Assembly (NCBI GenBank): GCA_033065855.1
Contig: JAVXUO010000541.1
Coordinates: forward strand, 1 to 64,000
DNA from: Escallonia rubra
Lineage: Eukaryota; Streptophyta; Magnoliopsida; Escalloniales; Escalloniaceae
Direction of reading: 5' to 3'
DNA length: 64,000 nucleotides
Shown: positions 1-11,640 of the stretch, one piece after another
Layout of the letters: every line of letters begins with the position of its first letter
Numbering within the stretch: the stretch's first letter is position 1
Notes under the pieces: generated by a model
What the model was told of the DNA's origin: nothing
Databases searched by the model: none
The model's input: only the letters and a program-made list of their open reading frames with translations
Translations under genes and position numbers: made by a program

Positions 1-3000
1 AGGATATCATGCTTATATATAACCCGAAACCCTAATTGGGCAAAGACAAGAAAGAACCCTCTCACCCTTTGGTCGCTAAAACTTCTTAACCGAATTTAAT
101 AACTTAAAAAATGGTCCAACAATAAATCTTTATGATAATTCATGTGTTAAGAAAATTATCAACGAGTTATTACGCTATCATGTTTGTCAAAACGTCGCTA
201 ATATTAAAAGCATCGATATTTTAAATAACTTGTCGCTAATATACATCAGTCAATATCCATAATATCTGCTATTATTAAATTATAATTTATTATTCTAGAA
301 TTGTCACTAAAGATCATCATTATAATGCTCCCCAAATTCGTCGCTAAAAACTCAAAAGAACATCACTCTTAGAAACTGTCGCTAAAAGTAATAATAACCG
401 GGTAATCTAGGTTCGGGGCATCACATTATCTTCCCCTTAAAGAAATTTCGTCCTCGAAATTTGGTGTTCCTTGCATAGCTAATCTTAATCATGTTTGATC
501 TCTAATAACCATCGGCATAACACCTCAAGTGTACTACACAACTAAATCCATCTAAATGTTCACAGTCAAACTCGGATATAATTTCAAACAACTTGATAAG
601 TACATGCACCCAAAGACCTTAAAGCACAAAATGTGTGATATGCATTTAACACACTTTAATTTACTGATAATCCGTACCTCGAAACTTTGTGTTACTAGAT
701 TTCTGCACTTGTCTGATCATATCCCCCATCATAACACTTAACTTTAAACTCACTTCAATTCACCAACCAAAAATACGTCTAAGATTAATAATCTTAAATT
801 AGAACCATTGCCAGTTGTAAATGCTATCTCTACATTTCTCCATTTATTCAATTAAATCATCGTTAAACCTTGAAGTCTCACCAAGCGATCAAATTTCTAG
901 AGCATCAGGTGTATTCATCAAAATCAACCATAAGACCAATTTGAGACCAGGATATTACATCTTCTTCTCGTTAAAAGAAATTCGACCTCGAATTTCATTA
1001 TACTCACAACGTTAAACGTCACAATTCCTATTTAAGTCATAATGCTAAGCTCTAACTTACCAGGTCATCATTTACACTTTAACACTTGCGGAACTTCGAG
1101 AGTTTTCGTAACCTTCCAAAAGTTCCAAAGTTTCTACATTCTGAACCAGCCTTGACAACTAGAAAACATTTATCTGAACCAATCTAATCTAGCTTCACCC
1201 AAATGAAGTAAGTTCTCTTAATGGTATGAAACTTTCGAAATGTAAGTCATCATCATCGGTCATAGCCTAAGCAACTTTAAATACTACTCGATGCTACAAA
1301 GCTTGAATTATCATTTATGCGCTAACGATTCTAGAACCACATAATCCAATGACCTTGATGTTTAATAATTAAGTTCTTATATGAAATACGCTTAAATTGA
1401 AGACCTGTGCTCATAAGATTTTGACTGACGAAAATTCATAATTGCAAATAACCAATCCCAAAAGCAACCCTTGATAACCTCAAGAGACAACATCATTTTC
1501 AAAAGTCACAAGCCTTTTAACATCAAGAGACAACATTCACAATCGTAGTAGCTTTAATAGCCTCCAAAACACGAGTCAAGAACATCAGTAGCAACTTCAG
1601 TAAGGTCCATCGCAACTTCAAACATTTCATTGTACTATAAGACTCAGATTATAACCTACGATTTTATAATCTAACCAACCGAATATTATTACTCAACCTC
1701 GAAATAGTTATGGCTCAGCTAGTACGAAGCTCACTGACTATACTTCTTACTCCATTCTAACTTAACCAGATATTTAAATTCCTAATCATCATGCTTCTGC
1801 TACGCTTTTCAGATAACAAACCACAATATATTCTTGCGCACAGTCTACTTAGCAGTAGCAAGTTTAACTGCAACCCTATGGCGCCCTAAAGTACAAAGAA
1901 TTTCTCACATATGACTCACTCTAAAGGATCAAATCTTGAGTTCTACCTTCCACTTTCGTCAGCCTAGTTACAAGTCTAGAAAATCATGTAACCTAACCAG
2001 CGGGATCATTACTTAAGCTCTAATATCCCAAAACCGTAATGCTCTGATACCATTTCTGTCACGACCCGAACCCACGGGTAGGCCCGTGAGCTAGGCACGT
2101 GACCGGCCGCAGACCCAATAGGCTCCAACCGAGGGCTCTGCCAGGCCTTACTACAATCCTGTGACTCCAAAAATAATTCTAATTTACGGACCTCAAAAAA
2201 TTCAAATAAAACTCTTATTACATGTCTTTAAAACTTATAAAGAAAATATGAGGAGACCTAAGCTCCTTACATCAGTTCAAGCATAATGTAAATTAACATA
2301 GACTAAAATGTTCGAATAATGGACACTCATTATTCTAAAAGTTCTCTTCGGGCACTACTCCCCCGTGTGGCTCATACGGCTCCGCTTCCCTTAAGTCGTC
2401 ACCTGAAAAGTAAGGAATGAGCGAAAGCCCAGCAAATACACCAGCCATGTTCCTAAAATAAGTTTGAAATTTTCTAAAACATGCCATGGATTTTCTTTCA
2501 ACAAATCAAACATTCGATCATTGTCATTCTTAAAACCTTTTCCAAATACATATACACATATATATATATGAAGATTCAAAAAGAGGATTTTCAAATATGA
2601 GTACGATCATCGTTAATTACATTCACATCAAACACATATTTTTCTTTCGTTAGGTATGTTGCGGTCAGCGTACGAGCCCCCCTGACTAGGGCCCGAAATC
2701 CCTCCTACACCCGGGATAAAATTTGTGGACGCATGGGCGAACCACCAGCCACAGTACTGTGCATCAACGTATGAGCCCCGTTGACCAGGGCCCGAAATCC
2801 AACATTCCCCCGTTGAATATGGGGCACAACAACCAAGACAAATTTCATTTGCTCATTCAACATGTACTCAGTAAAATCCATAACATTTGATTCACATAAC
2901 ATTCCATGGCATTCTTTCAAGTTACATTTGTCATCAAATACTTTAGAAATAAAACATATGCAGAATAAATCTTTGAACGTCAATTGATCAAAACAGAAAT

Positions 3001-5095
3001 ACATATTATAGTTTTTGCAAATACATATACGGAGGAACATGACAGGGGTACTTACCTCGCTCAAAATCTGTTTCTGGTATTTGCTCAAATGCCGGCTCTA
3101 GCTCTTGACTATCAAAACCTAAATAACAAATCATACGGATGTCATTTATTGACGCTCGGGTACGTTTAAATATTAGGTTTCTTTTAAATGAGTAAAACTT
3201 TACCCAACCGTCCCCCGACTTATGTATGATTACCTATTTGCACTTTGTCTGAATCTATTCAGAAGAGGTCCTTAGAAATAATTTAGTAACTATCGTGACA
3301 ATGAAGCGTTACGCTATATCCGTTCGGGCGCTACGCCGCTAACATAGCAAACAACCTTAAAATATTTCGAAACTTTAGAAACTACCTTATCTTAGCTACA
3401 TAAGATTATTGTAGGAGTTTCAGAATTTAATAACTTAGTTTACTATTCTATAATACACTAACGTTTCTATCACGAATAAAATCAGTTAACACGCTTCCCG
3501 AGCTCCGAAAAATCTAAAATATTTACTGTGTGTAGGTCTTGAAAAATAAACCTAAGTTACTTCTTTGAGTTTTGCCCAAAAGATTTTCTAGATATATTTT
3601 AAAAATTCGAAAAGAATCTGCTGGAATGCGATACCTTTTTAGTGACACTTTTGAGTTCAAATTAGACTGAAGCTTTTACCTCTCTCTGCCACTATCTTCT
3701 TCTCCTTCATAATACAGAATCTTTCACCCGAACTACCTCACATGCAAAACTCACCAACACAGCAACTTCACACAGCCATATCTATATCTCTAATCTCCAC
3801 ACCCACACATGTATATATATATTAACAAAACCCCATTTCTTTCTCACACCCACTGCCGCATGACAGTGGGTCTTTCCCCTCTCCATTCTCTCACGCACAC
3901 AGTGCACCCTATTACACCCACTTGCACTCCTAACACTCATTTGTAAACACTAGATTTGTACTCTAATACCCACTACACAATTTGCAACTCACTAATACAC
4001 ACACACATATCTCCATATTTATATAACTTGTTCCTCCAACTCCTACAATTAAACCCACCATCTTCTCCTTCACATAACCCACTCACGCACAGCCCACACC
4101 TCCCATAACCGGTTCACAAACCAACCTTTTCGTCAACTCACAACAACCCAAAACACCCTCATGCTCACAAACACAACTCATACACTAGGCTCAAACAAAA
4201 CCGCATAGATCCATTACGGCAGTACCCACCTTACGCCCCATCAACATGCAAGCAGCCATGGCCGTTCATGGCTCCTGCCCGTACACCCGTGATCACCATG
4301 CACTCACCCTCCCGGCACTCTCATGGCAAAATGCTAAACCCACTACAAAACTCAGCAATATCCCCCCTTCTTCACATGTTCTCGTACTCAACAGTGTATA
4401 TACCCGTGGCCATGTATACAATACAATAACGAAATCTACTGAATTCTGTAAACCAAGAGAGAAAAACCGAGAGAAGGCTTACCGAAGGTTTTGATTTGCT
4501 TCGCCGGATTCCGGGGGTCCTTGCTTGGCCCTTTTTCTCTCTCTCTCTCTCTCTGCGTATTTCTTCTTCTCCCCTTTTTGCAAGAGCACTTCTCTTCCTC
4601 TCTCTCTCCTTCTCCACAGCAATTTCGTCTTCTCTCTTCTCTGCCGAGTCCCTCCACTCTTCCTCCTTCAGCCGCTCTCCGGAATCTTGATAGGAGAAAT
4701 TAGGGTCGGCTGCTAATGCAAATAGAAATATAAATATAACCCTCAGCTACGGAATTACAAATAACCCTCATTTTCTTTGTTAATTAATCTAACTTCTACC
4801 CGAGTTTCCTCTTTTTACTAAAAAGGTCCAACAATTGTTTTTAAAACTTGTTAACGGTTATTACACTATTTTGTTTCGCAGATCGTCGCCAGCGCACCGA
4901 TATTTTCAATAACTTATCGCTAAGATTTTCTAAAATACTGTTAACGATAACGTTAATTTTCGCTTAATATTTCATTGACTATCAATAATATCTGTTAACG
5001 TTAAATTATGTCTTATGATTATAAAAATATCGCTAAAGATCATAACTTATGATTTTAAATTGTCCCAATTTGTCGCTATAGTAATAATAACCTTA
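1..5095 (-). mobile_element. Non-autonomous Ty3/gypsy-type LTR element (LARD-like), fossil
   Basis: The minus strand reads as a large LTR element that starts outside the window. Parts: a piece of the 3' LTR at 1-425 (minus-strand start TGTGATGCCCC), a short internal region at 426-2056, a primer-binding site complementary to initiator tRNA-Met at 2041-2052 (GCTCTGATACCA on plus), and a long 5' LTR from 2057 to about 5095. The two LTR pieces share scattered blocks, for example 100-405 against about 4825-5095. The internal region has no recognisable gag or pol. It keeps only the short pol-tail motif seen before 3' LTRs of Tekay-type elements (about 441-462, and a second weak copy near 966). The LTRs are strongly diverged, so the insertion is old. 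It is broken and looks like a LARD-type derivative. The right LTR edge is lost at 5095. Confidence 0.6.
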
Positions 5096-5710
5096 TTCGT
5101 ACACTCTTTTATAAGTTTTAAATTTCATTGAAGAGGAATGTAGTAGATGTCTAATTTACTATATGGTAAGGAGTTCTATCAGAGGTACTTATAAAATACA
5201 ATAATTGATCAATGATACGCCACATAACGTGGAAAACAAAATATGCCTCGCTCTGATATGGATATGGTAAGCAAAATGAATAGCGTAAATATGATATTGT
5301 GTATAAATACTTGAAATTTAACTTTTTCGTACAAAAACAAAATTAGTACCTAAAATACTAAAAAAACAAAGTAACATTCTAATTTGACGTGAAATAATTG
5401 ATTAGTCATTGTATGCTGCAGTTTTTGAATACTTTATTTTGAACTTCTGAATCTTATTAATTTTTAAGCACTATAACATGCTTTATAATTATGAAACAAT
5501 TTCAGGATTATGCTTTCATTGGATTTCTCTTGATTATGATACCGCTTATATGTAAAATGTATGAATGCGATGTATTTTGAATTTGATGGTTCACTTTAAG
5601 TGAATACAAATAAATCGTAATTTTCAAAACCAACGACATGATGCTTAAATACCCAAACTTAACTCTATCAAAATATGTTAAAACTCAAACATACTCATAG
5701 CGTTTAAATA
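5096..5710. other. AT-rich intergenic sequence, no gene seen
   Basis: This spacer joins the eroded right edge of the first LTR element to the Helitron-like end. No reading frame, splice structure or clear repeat was found. It may be the body of the Helitron whose 3' end follows, but no convincing 5' TC end could be placed. Confidence 0.4.
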
Positions 5711-5746
5711 GAACTCACCCGGGCCTTGCCTGGGTTACTGAACTAG
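5711..5746 (+). mobile_element. Probable Helitron 3' terminus
   Basis: A GC-rich hairpin (ACCCGGGC, loop CTT, GCCTGGGT) at about 5716-5734 is followed after eight bases by CTAG at 5743-5746 and then T. A short hairpin some ten bases before CTRR, with insertion before T, is the standard Helitron 3' end. The matching 5' end was not identified, so element length and cargo are unknown. A chance GC hairpin is the alternative. Confidence 0.45.
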
Positions 5747-5779
5747 TCGACATAAAAAGCTGAAACCTTCGCTTAAAAC

Positions 5780-5893
5780 TGCGACATGTAGGATTTTTAG
5801 AACTCTATCTTTGCGACAAGTAGGATTTTTTAGGAACCTTCTCCCTCTGCCACGTAAGTTTCAACTTTGCATGTGATAGTTCCCCAACTAAAT
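5780..5893 (+). repeat. Left part of an AT-rich repeat locus split by an LTR insertion
   Basis: This stretch resembles 12335-12450: both carry TTTTTAGAACTCTATCTTT, a second AGGATTTTTTAGGAA-like block, and the tail TAGTTCCCCAACT. The locus continues at 11641, so the 5894-11635 block was inserted into it. The last five bases (TAAAT) are the left target duplication. Confidence 0.65.
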
Positions 5894-8589
5894 TGTAACA
5901 CCCCGAACCGTGATATTGTCTAGCCGGTTAGTTTATTATTTAGGCGACGACCTTTATAAGCGAGATTTAGCGTCGATTTCCATTAGTGAAATTTTATTGG
6001 CAACCTTTAGCGACAAAATTTTGGGAAAATCATAAGTAATAGTTTAAAGATAGAAACTGTAAGTGATATTGATGGACGTATTTAATACAATTAGCATAAA
6101 TGATAGTTCAAAATTTTTAGCGACGAAAGTTTTTAAGTTAGCGTCGATATTTTTTATTTAGTGACGATTAGTGTAGCAGGGTTAACTATAAACATATGTT
6201 TAGATTGGGGACTATTGAACACATAAAAAGATTCGGGTAACGTTTAAAATAACTAACGAAAATATGGGGGGTTTTGGTCATTTTTCCTTTTAGGGTTTTA
6301 TATTTATACCCTATTATGAGAAAATGAGCAGCCGTCCAAGACCCTATTTCTTCTTCGTTTCATACGTTTTGAGAGAGAATCAGAGATACCGAGAGAGTAA
6401 GAAGAAAGAAGGCCCACGTTGACGGAATCCGGCGATGTAGATAATTACTTTTTCGGTAAGTCTTCTAACTTTACTCTAAATTGTTCAGTGGTTTAGGGGC
6501 TGTGGCCAGGGGGTTTTGCCATCGGTGGTGAGGGCTGCCATAGTGGGTGTATGGGCTGCGTGAGGGAGCGGTAAGAAGAGAGAACTATGCGTGGGTTTCC
6601 TGTGCATTTAGTGTTATGCAGTGAGTATTGGTGATGGTGTATGTGTGCAGTGTGATGCGTAGGAGCATTTTTGGAAAGGGAATGGCTGTCGTGAAGACAG
6701 CTCTATATATGTGTGTATGCACTGTGTGTGCATCCAAGGAAAGAAAAAAAAAATAGAAAAGGGAAGAGGGGGGGCTCTTCTATAGGTCAGTATATGGGTT
6801 TAGAGAGAGAGAGAGAGAGAGAGACGGAAGGAGACGAGAGAAGGTTTTTCCAGCGATCGAATCTACTTTCTCGGTAAGTTTTCCAGCAAAATTTTCATAT
6901 TTATTCAGTGATTGTGGAAGCTCTAAGTGATGCCGTGGGTTGTGTGCTTCTAGGTGTGTGTATATTAGTATATATAATGGGTATCAGTGTTGTGGGTGTG
7001 TGTTTGTTGAGAGTTTGTGGGTGCATAAGAGGCAAGGGAGAGAGGGAAAATAATTTTCCGTGAGGCAGTAGTGGGTGTGTGCTTGTGTTGGGTATTGCAT
7101 AGTGTATAGGTTAATGGTGGTGTTGTGGGTTGGCGCAAGAGGTGGGGTGTGTACAGGTTATGGGAGTTTGTGTGTGCCCGTGAGAGTAGGTGTGTTGTCT
7201 TTGTGAGTTTGTATGTTGATGCAAGAAAGGGAGGCTGCCATGAAAGGTGTGAGCAGTGTGGTGATGTGTGTGTGTGTTCTAGTTTGTTAACCTGTATGTG
7301 TGAGCACTGAGGTGCATGAGTGTGTAAAAAGGAAATGAAGAGAGGGGGGCAGACCCACTGCCTCGCGGCAGTGGGTGTGGAAGTGCTGTGTATATATACA
7401 TATGTTTGCATGTGTGGTTGAGTGAATGAAAGTGAGTGTGAGAGGTGAAAAATGGTTACTATTATGTATATATTGGTGAGTGTATGTGTGAGATTATTGA
7501 GTGCATGTGAGTGAGTGTAATGAAAAGAAGAAGAAAGAGGGAGAGACCCATTGCCTCACGATGGGAGGTGGTGAGTGCAGTGAGTGTTGTGAGTAGGTGA
7601 GAGCTAGGTGCATGTGTATGTGTATAGGTGAGTGTGTTTGCGGGGTATCGGGTTAGCGTTAGGTACGATACATGCATGAGGTGCCGTACAGTGATTGTTA
7701 ATGCATAAAAATTTAAAATATGATACTTTAGGCTATATTAGAAATTATGGCAAAAGTTTATAATTTTCTGAAATTATATGTATTTTTCTGTAAGCTTAAA
7801 CTTGTAAAATTCTTTCAGAGCCTTTACACTAATGAAAATGTTTTGGAAAAATTTCAGTAATTTTTTTGTATCAGAAAGACAACTCAGTTTCAGTTTCGTA
7901 AATTTTAGTGTTGATTTACTATTGTTATCCATATCGCATTTGATTTAGCTAAACGGATGATTTTAAATTGATTTCGACGCTTTTTAATTCTTTATTTTAA
8001 TTTCTGTATTATCCTTGTGTATTGTAAAGCTATTGTAAAATTTATGGGACTTTGATTTGTTCTGAAAATATTAATAACTATTTTTGGGCTTTTCTTGTAT
8101 TTAAAGATATTATTTTAATTAAAAAATATTCAAAATTTTATAAAATTCATATTTAGACATTTTATAATGTTTTAAGTTATAAAAGTGTTTTATTATAATT
8201 TATTTCTAAATTTTGGATATCGTTACGCATTAAGGAGCGTACAGGATTCTCGGTTAGGTCGGTCGCGTGCGAGACTCGTTTTCAGTTGCGCGATTTGGGG
8301 GTTATAAATGGGCACGTGGTGGATAATTGATATTAGGGTTTATAGTAGACATAGATTGTGTTCTAATAAATAAATTGTCAATTTAGGTTGATTCAAAGGA
8401 TTATTGATTGAGGTTGTGTAACATTGCTTAGCTTCGATCGAGGTAAGGGATTTCTATCCGAAACCCAATTCATCAATTTGTCCTTGTATATTTTTCAAAA
8501 TTTCTATCGAATTTCTTTGGAATCTGTTATCTATAATACTTATAATGAGAAATCTTTTTTTTGTGTAATACTCTTTTGGTGTTACATTA

Positions 8590-10720
8590 AGAGTGACTCC
8601 GGTGCTGATAAATGTCCATTTTGAGGACAAAAAAGTAAAGCACTCATCTTCCACTCACCACGTACATCTTCGGTTACCTAAAAACTCTCCCACTCCTTCA
8701 AATTACGTAACTGCATCTCCATCTCCATTGAGAACCTCCAACCTGCAGAAACTACACAGGAATATTTTTTTTCACGATCTGCATTTATTTTTCATTTCAG
8801 TGGCAAGCTCTATTTGGCTTTGCATGTGTCTTGCATTCCTTTATTTTTTTTTCCGCCCCTTCTCATTTCAGCTCTTTCCATTTCAGAGACCAATCTACAG
8901 AAACACGACAACGCCCAGCTTCCAACTTTCATCCGCTCCAATTCTCAATTTAAAGGTATTTTTCTTTTTCCAATTCGTATACGTCTGTCTACTTTACGGG
9001 TGTGATTTGCTGGATTGGTTGTTGTTGGATCTGTTGCTGGGTAGTCGGGTTGCGGCGACGGCGGTGGGTGGCTGTTGGCGGCAGTGATGTGGCCTGATTT
9101 CCGAGATCGGTCGGCGTTTGTTTTTGCGGGATTGGTTGCCGACGGCAGTGATGTGGCCGGGTATGGTGGCGTTGCAGCGACGGGCGGTGGGTGGCTTTTG
9201 TCTGCAGTGAAATGGCCGGGCCGGCGTTTGTTTTGCGGGATTGGTTGCCGGTGGTAGTGATGCGGCCGGGTATGGTGGCGCTGCCGCGACGGGCAGTGGG
9301 TGGCTTTTGTCAGCGTATAGGCAGTCAAAATCTGAAACATGTGTGAATAAAAAACAATAGGCATGATTCAAGTGGTTCACAATAAACGTCGACTAATTTG
9401 GGTACGGAATTCTGCCATTTTGAGTAGTATATATTAAGAGTAGAAAAGCGGGACGTAAAATATGTATGTGTCTATTTTCTTAGATTTAGCGTTGATGAGA
9501 CACACATTGCGTATAAGATGCTCAAACTTCGAGAGATGTTTCTCCGTGCACATAATGTGGAATGCTAACTTCAGCCTTTATCCGCGGTTTGCTCACTACA
9601 GTATGTTTTGTTTGTTGCAGGTTATCAGTTTCTTCATCTTGCCGATAACTCCCATCTCCTCTCTCTCAAACCATCATTCGGCAATGAAAAGCCCTAATTT
9701 TGTAGTAGGTGTTTATTTGACAAGATGAAGTCAGAATCAAACGGTAGTGCAATTGAATCAGTAAGTCTTGCTTTCATTCCTTTTTAATCTTCCATACCCA
9801 CGAAGATTCCAACTTTGGTCAGTAAGATTACTGATCTATTACTGCACCCCTGTTTACTCTCAAATAGCGCAACGGCTGGAGATCCATCTGGGTTTGATAG
9901 CGCCTGAAATTTACACCATGCGAATAAAGTTCACTGTTCAAACATGGCATTACTGCCGATCCCAATAATTCCAGGTTGAAAGAGAGTTAATTCCGGTGCG
10001 GTAACAACGGCGGGTTACTCTGGAGTTGATTGTAATGTCATCCTATTTTTGTTTATCGGAAGGGGGCCCACCTGATGTTCTACTTGATTATATCTTTGAA
10101 GAATGATCTTTTGTTTGTTCTTTGGATCATTTGCTGGGACTACAAATCACCTGATGATCCGGGTTAATTTGTTGAGTAATCAAAAAGATGAAAGACATTT
10201 TCAATTTTCAATTTTGCTCAAGTACACATGCTCTTCCTATGAATGGTATACAATAAAGGGTGAAGCTAATTTGTTGCATGAACTTCCAAGACATACATTT
10301 TTATACTATGATCGATGGATTTTGGAGCGCGTATACCAAATGTGCCCCCTTACTCCTTCTTGCTAATATAAGTGACTACGTAATTAATTAGCAATTTAGA
10401 GATTCTTCGGTAATTCGGAAGCACATTTGTTTTGCTTTTTCCTATTGATGCTTGAGCAAAAATTGTGAAGCTACCATATGTTCTTTAAGTTTAAGTTGTC
10501 TGAGATGCGCTAAAATGCGGATCATGCTTAACAATGGGTTCGACAGCCCAATAATCAATTAGGCACCCAGCAGAATATTATAATATCCTTTTTTATACTT
10601 GAAAAAATCACTTCTTGAACTAAAGTAGTTATTGGTCGTAATCCAAAAAGGTTATGTTAGGAGCGAAACAATAAATGAGTCACACATGCATCGTGAGTGC
10701 ACGACAGCTCGTATTTGTTA
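8590..10720 (+). other. Insert within LTR-B carrying a gene-like 5' end
   Basis: LTR homology stops near 8540-8600 and resumes near 10,720 (compare about 50,110-50,280), so about 2.1 kb was inserted. The insert looks genic. A candidate leader exon ends at about 8955 with AAAG then GTATTT. A pyrimidine-rich stretch and TTTGTTGCAG at about 9610-9620 form a good acceptor. The next exon carries ATGAAGTCAGAATC at about 9725 and reads MKSESNGSAIES to a donor-like GTAAGT at about 9761. This is what a captured first coding exon with a 5'UTR intron would look like. No protein family was recognised, and no terminal repeats or target duplication were found, so the vehicle is unknown. Confidence 0.35.
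9045..9316 (+). repeat. GC-rich tandem repeat with GGCGACGGGCGGTGGGTGG-like core
   Basis: About three imperfect units of 80-110 bp share GATTGGTTGCCG, AGTGATGTGGCCGGGTATGG and GCGACGGGCGGTGGGTGGC. The GC content is far above that of the surroundings. Long overlapping frames on both strands here come from the lack of stop codons in GC-rich repeats and are not taken as genes. Confidence 0.6.
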
Positions 10721-10904
10721 TCAGAATGCGTTATTTGCCTTTAATACCCTTTTCTTGAGCCTTAAGTGTTTATTGGAAATCATATTCGATGCTCTGTGTT
10801 TATCACTCGTTGTGTATCGATTTAATCATTGCATTATCGTTTGTTGTCATTTTGTTAAATTGACATGAGATTCTGCATTGGTGTGTTTTGGCTGGAGTGA
10901 GTTT

Positions 10905-11032
10905 ATGTTGGAGGATATTGGTGTGGGCTAGTATCTTGACGGACTAGCTGATGTGTTGGTGTGGGCTAGTACCTTGACGGACTAGGCGGTGTATTGGTGT
11001 GGGCTAGTGCTTGGATGGACTAGCCGGTGTAA
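10905..11032 (+). repeat. Short tandem repeat inside the LTR
   Basis: Three imperfect units of about 40-50 bp share GGTGTGGGCTAGT followed by CTTGACGGACTAG-like sequence. The minus-strand LTR at 2057-5095 has a comparable pair of units near 2650-2800, so this is part of the LTR architecture rather than an independent satellite. Confidence 0.55.
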
Positions 11033-11392
11033 AATGTTAGTGAGCATCGCCTTTGTGGCTTTGCTAAGTGATTACCCTGCACTGCCTGTGTGGCTTTGCA
11101 ATTTCTCATATTCAATATCATCTATGATTGTTTGCATCATATCTGAAAAATGTTCTTATTTGCATCTGGTTTATGACATTGAGTTGAATCTCCTCCATAT
11201 TGCAAATCTGTAAATTATTCGTATCCCTTTACTAAATTATTGAACGACCTTACTGAGCTCTCAAAATTTCACTCCCGTTTGACTTCCTTTCCACATGTGA
11301 TAACCAACAATAGATCACATTGGATGTTGATTAGTGCCGAACGAGGAAAATTTGAAATTTAAGTTTAGTATTTGTCATTAGAACCCCTGCGT

Positions 11393-11597
11393 GAGTTAAT
11401 ATTATTATTTTTAAAAAGTTTAACCGAATAATACAAATCTGTTAAAGCAACTAATCCATAAAAAAGTTTGGACTTAGTTTTGATGTTCTAACTATGACAG
11501 CTTATTAGGAGCATGATTTAATTTATGGATTAGTTGATTTGACAGATTTGTATTATTTGGTTGAGTTAAGGAATTATTATTTTAGTGAATTGATCGA
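11393..11597. repeat. Fold-back inverted repeat near the end of LTR-B
   Basis: Arms at about 11,393-11,470 and 11,520-11,597 are inverted copies. The clearest stretch is AATAATACAAATCTG with ACTAATCCATAA in the left arm, mirrored by TTATGGATTAGT with CAGATTTGTATTATT on the right. The loop is about 50 bp. It could be a small MITE or a hairpin of the LTR end. No target duplication was resolved. Confidence 0.5.
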
Positions 11598-11640
11598 GCG
11601 AGTGTCAAACGTTCTGAAAATTCTGGGATGTTAAATAAAT

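Larger units (their letters stand above)
5894..11635 (+). mobile_element. Gypsy-type LTR block (LTR-B), flanked by TAAAT, fossil
   Basis: The block begins TGTAACACCCCGAACC, the same kind of start as the minus-strand LTR at 37199. TAAAT is present at 5889-5893 and 11636-11640, a 5-bp duplication as made by retroviral-type integrases. Inside are a U3 with GTCGATA and TAGCGACG-like motifs, a GA microsatellite (about 6800-6823), two copies of a leader with a CGGTAAGT donor-like motif (about 6453 and 6873), GT-rich sequence, and a tail similar to 49680-50289. No gag, pol or primer-binding site was found, so it looks like a solo or extremely enlarged LTR. It carries a nested 2.1 kb insert from about 8.6 to 10.7 kb. 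It is old and broken. Confidence 0.5.

Noticed and set aside
2041-2052. Part of a tRNA-Met gene
   Set aside because: Only the 12-base primer-site complement is present, next to an LTR edge; there is no cloverleaf. The same holds at 51,556 and 41,925.
4372-4716. Frames on both strands around a CT-rich tract
   Set aside because: They come from a CT microsatellite within an LTR leader; the repeats of S, L, R and E are artefacts.
6965-7677. Minus-strand frames of 148 and 71 codons rich in H, T and P
   Set aside because: They lie in GT-rich LTR sequence; composition explains the open frames and no domain is present.
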